Positions 5,401-9,611 of a stretch of DNA of 9,611 bases are shown piece by piece. This DNA is from JBCBTJ01 sp964597685 (GTDB lineage Bacteria > Pseudomonadota > Alphaproteobacteria > Caulobacterales > Hyphomonadaceae): NCBI GenBank assembly GCA_964597685.1, contig CAZQZC010000096.1, forward strand, positions 1 through 9,611, given 5' to 3'. The notes beneath the pieces are model-generated. The model was given only the letters and a program-made list of their open reading frames with translations, made no database searches and was not told the origin of the DNA. Each line of letters opens with the position of its first letter. The stretch's first letter is position 1. The position numbers and the translations under genes were made by a program.

Positions 5401-8106
5401 CTAATCCGTCGCTAAGGCGCCGATTTTTTTGCAGCGAATGTCGACGACCGCGCGTTTGGCGTTGGCAAGCGACACGGTAAGCGCGTTAAAATCGTTGGCG
5501 TTCGACGTTTCCACCAGACGCCGCTTGAGCCCATTCGAAGCCTCGCCGGGATCGAACGCATCGCCAACGGCCAGGCGTAGGATCTGCTGGAGCGAGGCGA
5601 ACAGATCGCGCCCAGCGCGCAAATCTTCGGCGTCGGCTGCAGACAACGCGCCGCGCGTCTTCAAGAGCTCGATCGCCAAACCTGTTTCCGGTTCTAAAGC
5701 AGCCCCGTCGCCGAGCGCCAGAAGCGCGTGCTGGACGACAAATTCAAGATCGACGAGGCCGCCGGGGGCAAGCTTCAGATCCCAAAGGCCTCGCCCGGGC
5801 CGTGCGGCGGCGAGGCGTTCGCGCATGGCGAGGACGTCGGCCCTTAAGGACGCAGGATCACGCGCCGCCGCGAGCACCCGACGCGCCGCCGCCACGACCC
5901 GAGCCCCCAAATCCTCGTCCCCGGCCACGGGACGCAGCCGCGTCAGCGCCATATGCTCCCAGGTCCACGCTTCTTCCCTCTGGTAGCGATCAAAGGCCGC
6001 AAAGCGCACGGCGACGGGCCCCGCTCGGCCGGACGGGCGCAAGCGCATGTCGACGTCGTAAAGCTCCCCCTCGGCTGTCGGCGAGGACAAGCCGCTGATC
6101 AAACGCTGCGTGAAGCGCGCAAAATATTGCTGCGCGTCAACACCGTCGAAGGGTTCATAAATAACGATAAGATCGAGGTCGGAGCCCGCTGTCATGTCTC
6201 GGCCGCCGAGCCGCCCCATGGCGCAGATCACCCAATCGCCGGGGCATGGGCCAAACTTGCGGCCCATTTCGGCCTCGCCCGCGGCGGCCATCGCTTGAAC
6301 CGCTTCGTCGGCGAGATCGCTCCAAGCGGCCGCAGCGTCGGCGCAGGATACGAGCCCGTGCAGCATGCGATGGCCAATCAGAAAGCTTTGCTCCCGGTGC
6401 TGTCGACGGGCCGCGTCCATTGCATCGCCGAACGCCGCGCTGGGGTCGATAATCAAGGGCTGGGGCGGCGCGCTGGACAATAAAGATTCAAGCATGTCAG
6501 GCCGACGACCAAGGGTCTCAGCGAGCCGCGGCGCCAGGGCCAACGTCAAGACGAGATCCGACATGAGCGGCGGCTCCGCCAGCAGCATAGACAGAGTTTG
6601 CACCCCGGAGCGCAGCCCCTCGAAGAATACAACGAACCGGTCAAATGCACGCTGCGCCTCACCCGTTTCGCCCATCGCCGCCAGCAGATCCGGGAGCAAC
6701 GCGGTCAGAAGCTCCCGACCGCGTGTTGTTCGCGTTGCGGGGACCCGGCCTCGATGCCATTGGCGGACCGTTTCGATGACACGGGACGGCGCGCTAAAAC
6801 CTAAACCCGCCAAGGTCTCAAGGGTTCCTGGATCGTCATCCACGCCCGTAAAGACGAGATTTCCAGATCGGGCGGCGGCGGCGCGACGCTCCTCGTCGGC
6901 GAACAGATCGTTATAGATCTCATGAACGGCGCGTCGCGTTTCGCGTACACCGCGATCGAACGAGGCCAAATCCTCAGCGCCGCAGAGTGCAGCGACGCGC
7001 GCGCGCGCTTCTGGGTCGTTGGGCAGCTTATGCGTCTGCTCGTCGTTCATCATCTGAAGTCGATGTTCGACGTGGCGCAGCGCCTCGTAGGCTGTGGTCA
7101 AGACATCCAACTGCTCTGCGTCGACAATTCTGGCCTTGGATAGGGCGTTTAGAGCCGAGATGGTTCCACGCTCGCGCAGCGTGATATCGCGTCCGCCTAA
7201 GATCAATTGCTGGGTTTGTGCAAAGAATTCGATCTCCCGAATGCCGCCTGGCCCAAGTTTCACGTCAGGCGCGGGATCGTGAAGATCCGCGGCGGCGCCG
7301 TGTGCATTGATTTGACGCTTGATCGCGTGGATATCCGCGATCGCCCAATAATCGAGGTGGCGGCGCCAAACGAATGGCTGAAGCGTCATGACGAAGTCGC
7401 TCGCGCAAGCGAGATCGCCGGCGCACGGCCGCGCCTTGATCCAGACCATGCGCTCCCAATTCTGCCCCACGCTTTCGTAATAAAGCTCGGCCATCCGGAC
7501 CGACACCGCAGGCGGCGTTGAGCGTGGATCGGGCCTCAATCGAAGATCGGTTCGAAAGACATAACCGTCCTCGGTTCTCTGTTCCAGGGACCGCACGGCT
7601 TCACGCACCACCCGGCCAGCCGCATCCCCGGCGCTCCGCCCGCCTGCGTCGAAGCGCTCCGGATCATAGAACACGGCGATATCGATATCGCTGGAATAAT
7701 TGAGCTCGAAGGCGCCCATCTTGCCGAGTGCGATGACGAATAGTCCATCGCCGGACAATTCAAACCGCTGCAACGCCGTAGCCAAGGCCGCCCCGAGCGC
7801 CTGATCCGCAAATTGGCTGAGGGCGCTGGTGATCGCTGGCAAGGACAGATGCGCCGACAGGTCTGCGGCCGTCAAAGCCAGGTGAGTGTCCGCCTTCGCG
7901 CATCTTAGCGCCCGCTCGAAATCAGATGCGCCCGATCCTTCAATGTCTGCGATTACCCGGCTTATCAGATCGGACGCGTCTTCGGCCTGGAGGCGATCAA
8001 CCGTTTCGCTCCGGCGAGCAGCGAGACGTTTCAAATAAGGCGCAAAGCCGAGCGCAGCGTTGAGCGCATCGCGGGGCGTTTCGGCAAGGGGGGATACAAA
8101 AAGCAC
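5401..8106 (-). CDS. glnE: Bifunctional glutamine synthetase adenylyltransferase/adenylyl-removing enzyme
   Basis: The product is 901 residues, somewhat shorter than the roughly 946 of E. coli GlnE. GlnE adenylylates glutamine synthetase (inactivating) and removes the AMP (activating) under PII control, matching glutamine production to nitrogen supply in the cytoplasm. Two nucleotidyltransferase domains are visible. The N-terminal adenylyl-removing domain has GKMGAFELNYSSDIDI, with Asp140 and Asp142. The C-terminal adenylyltransferase domain has GRLGGRDMTAGSDLDLI, with Asp643 and Asp645. Each is followed by the helical block of GlnE-type enzymes: KLGPGGIREIEFFAQ (about 279-296) and KLAPGGLVDLEFVVQ (about 774-790). 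The start is GTG 8106, the only common start codon after the upstream in-frame stop. It has no Shine-Dalgarno and lies directly against a hairpin. An in-frame TTG exists at 8034. Both active sites look intact. Confidence 0.96.
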   Translation of the reverse strand: MLFVSPLAETPRDALNAALGFAPYLKRLAARRSETVDRLQAEDASDLISRVIADIEGSGASDFERALRCAKADTHLALTAADLSAHLSLPAITSALSQFADQALGAALATALQRFELSGDGLFVIALGKMGAFELNYSSDIDIAVFYDPERFDAGGRSAGDAAGRVVREAVRSLEQRTEDGYVFRTDLRLRPDPRSTPPAVSVRMAELYYESVGQNWERMVWIKARPCAGDLACASDFVMTLQPFVWRRHLDYWAIADIHAIKRQINAHGAAADLHDPAPDVKLGPGGIREIEFFAQTQQLILGGRDITLRERGTISALNALSKARIVDAEQLDVLTTAYEALRHVEHRLQMMNDEQTHKLPNDPEARARVAALCGAEDLASFDRGVRETRRAVHEIYNDLFADEERRAAAARSGNLVFTGVDDDPGTLETLAGLGFSAPSRVIETVRQWHRGRVPATRTTRGRELLTALLPDLLAAMGETGEAQRAFDRFVVFFEGLRSGVQTLSMLLAEPPLMSDLVLTLALAPRLAETLGRRPDMLESLLSSAPPQPLIIDPSAAFGDAMDAARRQHREQSFLIGHRMLHGLVSCADAAAAWSDLADEAVQAMAAAGEAEMGRKFGPCPGDWVICAMGRLGGRDMTAGSDLDLIVIYEPFDGVDAQQYFARFTQRLISGLSSPTAEGELYDVDMRLRPSGRAGPVAVRFAAFDRYQREEAWTWEHMALTRLRPVAGDEDLGARVVAAARRVLAAARDPASLRADVLAMRERLAAARPGRGLWDLKLAPGGLVDLEFVVQHALLALGDGAALEPETGLAIELLKTRGALSAADAEDLRAGRDLFASLQQILRLAVGDAFDPGEASNGLKRRLVETSNANDFNALTVSLANAKRAVVDIRCKKIGALATD

Positions 8107-8130
8107 GGGGACCAGCCTAAGCCGGTCCCC
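8100..8130 (-). terminator. Hairpin with short U-run after the RTX gene, abutting the glnE start
   Basis: Bases 8121-8130 pair with 8107-8116 around a 4-nt loop (8117-8120). In the - strand RNA all 10 positions pair, one as G-U (8123/8114). In the + strand the same position is an A/C mismatch, so the structure favours - strand RNA. The stem ends exactly where the glnE GTG (8106-8104) begins, and five U residues follow within codons 2-3. It resembles an intrinsic terminator for the RTX gene, though the U-run is short and offset by 4 nt. Confidence 0.55.
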
Positions 8131-8150
8131 GATTTAGTCGAGTTCTTGTT

Positions 8151-8170
8151 CGCCGAGAAAGGACTCGGCG
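8151..8170 (-). repeat. Second hairpin in the RTX-glnE gap
   Basis: CGCCGAG and CTCGGCG form a perfect 7-bp stem around a 6-nt loop, starting 11 nt after the RTX stop. No T-run follows on the - strand. It may protect the 3' end of the RTX mRNA or help termination together with the hairpin at 8107-8130. Confidence 0.4.
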
Positions 8171-8181
8171 GCGTTCGCGGA

Positions 8182-9611
8182 TTAGGCGAGCACGTCGAAC
8201 AGGAAGTCGCTCTCGGACAATCCGATCACGCCTTCGACGGTCAGCACGTTCCCATCGCCGAAATCGATCAGCGTATCGCCGTCGACTTCGCTGATGCTGA
8301 GCTCCAGGTCGCTGAAGCTCAATACGCCGAGGCCGGAGACGTCGATCGTATCTTCTCCGACGACGAAGTCGGTGATCGTGTCGGCGCCGATATCGCCCGC
8401 GAACTGGAACGTATCGAAGCCGGCGCCGCCCGTGAGCGTGTCCGCGCCGTCGCCGCCAATGATGACGTCGTCGCCGCCAGCGCCGTTCAACGTATCGTCG
8501 CCGCCGAGGCCGGAGAGAACGTTGGCGCTGCTGTTGCCCGTGAGGAAGTCGGCTTCAGTTCCCGACCCTGTGAGGTTTTCGATCTCGACCAATTGGTCGC
8601 CGTTCGACGCTGTCGCCGAGCCAGCCTCGCTGAGCACGACAACGACCCCGCCGCCGGCCACGAACAGCGCGGTATCGACACCGTCGCCGCCCACGAGGAA
8701 ATCGTTGCCGCCGAAGCCGTGGAGCAAATCGTCGCCCGCGTTGCCGACCAGCGTGTTCTCTTCGTTGTTGCCGAACAAGGCGTCGTCGAAGTCCGTGCCA
8801 ATGACGTTTTCAAAATCGTCCAGAGACGCTTCGCCGGTCGGAACGCCGCCCGCGGCGGGCGGCAGATCGAGCACGGCGCCGAACTCGCTCTCTTCTCCCG
8901 ACGCTCCAGCGGAGTTGATATCGAGATCGACGATGACACCCGTGAACGCGCCGCCCGTTTCGTTCGGGCCCAAGGCGGAGAAATCGATCGTGTCGATGCC
9001 TGCGCCGCCGAAGAGACCGCTAGGCCCTTTGATATCGGAGGTTTCGAACACGACCGTACCCAGGACGCCCGACCCAATAATGACGGTGTCGTCGCCGCCG
9101 CCGAGATCGATCACGACTGTCTCGACAAGCGTCGTTGTCAGAGTGAAGTCATCGAACAAGGCCGCCGCCGGATCCAAAGCCGTACGAGCGATTTCCAAGC
9201 CTGTGCCGCCGGTCGACGTGATCGAGATCAGGTCAGCGCCGTCTTCCACCGGATCAACCGCAACGCTGAACGTTTCGGAGATTTCAACCGAGAGATCGAT
9301 CGCCAGAGTGTCAAGGCCCGCCTGGCCGTTGATCGTGTCCGACCCGTCTCCAAGGAAGTGGAAGACAATGTCGTCGCCCGAGCCGCCAAGGATCGTATCG
9401 TCACCGGACCCGCCGATAATGAAATCGGCCCCGCCGGCGCCCTGGAGCGTGTCTGCGCCAGAGCCGCCTTCGAGCGTGTCGTCGCCGCCGCCGCCGGAGA
9501 GGACATCGTCGCCGGAGCCGCCTTGAAGCAGGTCATTGCCAGCGCCGCCGCTCAGGGCGTTCGCGCCGCCGTCGCCGATCAGCGTGTCGTCGCCGGAGCC
9601 GCCGATGACGT
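8182..9611 (-). CDS. RTX-type calcium-binding beta-roll protein (N-terminus outside window)
   Basis: The frame is open from the right edge to TAA at 8182-8184, giving 475 visible residues. The GTG at 9249 is internal, because the repeats continue upstream of it. About 20 nonapeptides of the GGxGxDxLx type form three blocks. Between them are modules ending FENVIGTDFDDALFGN and IENLTGSGTEADFLTGN, the usual VCBS/hemolysin-type spacer pattern. RTX repeats fold into a parallel beta-roll on binding calcium outside the cell. The C-terminal part, including TITDFVVGEDTIDVSGL and the acidic-hydrophobic end SESDFLFDVLA, resembles a type I secretion signal region. No enzymatic domain is visible, so it could be an adhesin, an S-layer-like protein or the tail of a secreted enzyme. 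No type I secretion genes are in the window. The composition (Gly, Asp, Ala) makes long antisense ORFs by chance. Confidence 0.9.
   Translation of the reverse strand, partial: VIGGSGDDTLIGDGGANALSGGAGNDLLQGGSGDDVLSGGGGDDTLEGGSGADTLQGAGGADFIIGGSGDDTILGGSGDDIVFHFLGDGSDTINGQAGLDTLAIDLSVEISETFSVAVDPVEDGADLISITSTGGTGLEIARTALDPAAALFDDFTLTTTLVETVVIDLGGGDDTVIIGSGVLGTVVFETSDIKGPSGLFGGAGIDTIDFSALGPNETGGAFTGVIVDLDINSAGASGEESEFGAVLDLPPAAGGVPTGEASLDDFENVIGTDFDDALFGNNEENTLVGNAGDDLLHGFGGNDFLVGGDGVDTALFVAGGGVVVVLSEAGSATASNGDQLVEIENLTGSGTEADFLTGNSSANVLSGLGGDDTLNGAGGDDVIIGGDGADTLTGGAGFDTFQFAGDIGADTITDFVVGEDTIDVSGLGVLSFSDLELSISEVDGDTLIDFGDGNVLTVEGVIGLSESDFLFDVLA
8404..8568 (-). repeat. RTX nonapeptide block 3 (about six repeats)
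   Basis: The units are a degenerate first one (SGTEADFLT) followed by GNSSANVLS, GLGGDDTLN, GAGGDDVII, GGDGADTLT and GGAGFDTFQ. The block follows the spacer motif IENLTG and leads into the presumed secretion-signal region. Confidence 0.85.
8662..8799 (-). repeat. RTX nonapeptide block 2 (five repeats)
   Basis: Five units are visible: GTDFDDALF, GNNEENTLV, GNAGDDLLH, GFGGNDFLV and GGDGVDTAL. The first two are degenerate. The block follows the spacer motif FENVI. Confidence 0.85.
9361..9603 (-). repeat. RTX nonapeptide block 1 (nine repeats)
   Basis: Nine uninterrupted 27-bp units are translated on the - strand. Examples are GGSGDDTLI, GDGGANALS, GGAGNDLLQ and GGSGDDIVF. Units keep the GGxGxD core with little decay. 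The block probably continues beyond the right edge, since the reading frame is open there. Confidence 0.9.

Noticed and set aside
8294..9526. 410-codon open frame on the + strand
   Set aside because: It lies antisense to the RTX repeats. Gly/Asp codons read backwards give Ser/Pro/Thr-rich sequence without stops; there is no recognisable domain.
8400..9611. Regular short repeats that might suggest a CRISPR array or a satellite
   Set aside because: The unit is 27 bp, in frame, degenerate at DNA level and encodes RTX nonapeptides. There are no constant repeats with unique spacers.

Overview
The window looks like an ordinary chromosomal segment of a GC-rich alphaproteobacterium. The calls rest on protein content and gene style: a GlnE typical of proteobacteria, an ECF sigma cassette with a CnrX-like periplasmic protein, GTG starts, and many 4-bp ATGA overlaps. 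The mix of genes would suit the Caulobacterales/Hyphomonadaceae side of the class, but that placement is inference. I see no tRNA, rRNA, insertion sequence, integrase or CRISPR array.

Left part, + strand (1-3264). The window opens in the last 91 codons of methylmalonyl-CoA mutase (B12-binding end). A 182-nt gap follows, holding a possible 45-codon ORF with its own Shine-Dalgarno. Then comes a tight three-gene set: an amidase-signature hydrolase, a membrane-anchored endonuclease/exonuclease/phosphatase (EEP) family protein beginning about 5 nt after the amidase stop, and a small GFA/CENP-V-type zinc protein joined by an ATGA overlap. This operon meets the next one tail to tail, with only 4 nt between the stops.

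Right part, - strand (3269-9611), read from high to low coordinates. A large RTX-type calcium-binding protein enters from the right edge and ends at 8182. It is followed by two hairpins, then glnE (the glutamine synthetase adenylyltransferase/deadenylylase), a secreted four-EF-hand protein, an ECF sigma factor, a single-span membrane protein placed like an anti-sigma factor, and a membrane-anchored CnrX/Metal_resist-type protein. The last three are chained by ATGA overlaps and form a recognisable sense-and-respond cassette: outside sensor, membrane anti-sigma, sigma factor. The EF-hand protein directly upstream may be linked to it.

The most interesting structure is in the two leader regions of the - strand operon. 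A perfect 10-pair RNA hairpin (one G-U) sits flush against the glnE GTG start, with the U-run inside the glnE coding region. A 13-bp perfect inverted repeat, with a competing smaller hairpin, occupies the gap between the EF-hand gene and the sigma-factor gene, whose GTG start has no visible Shine-Dalgarno.
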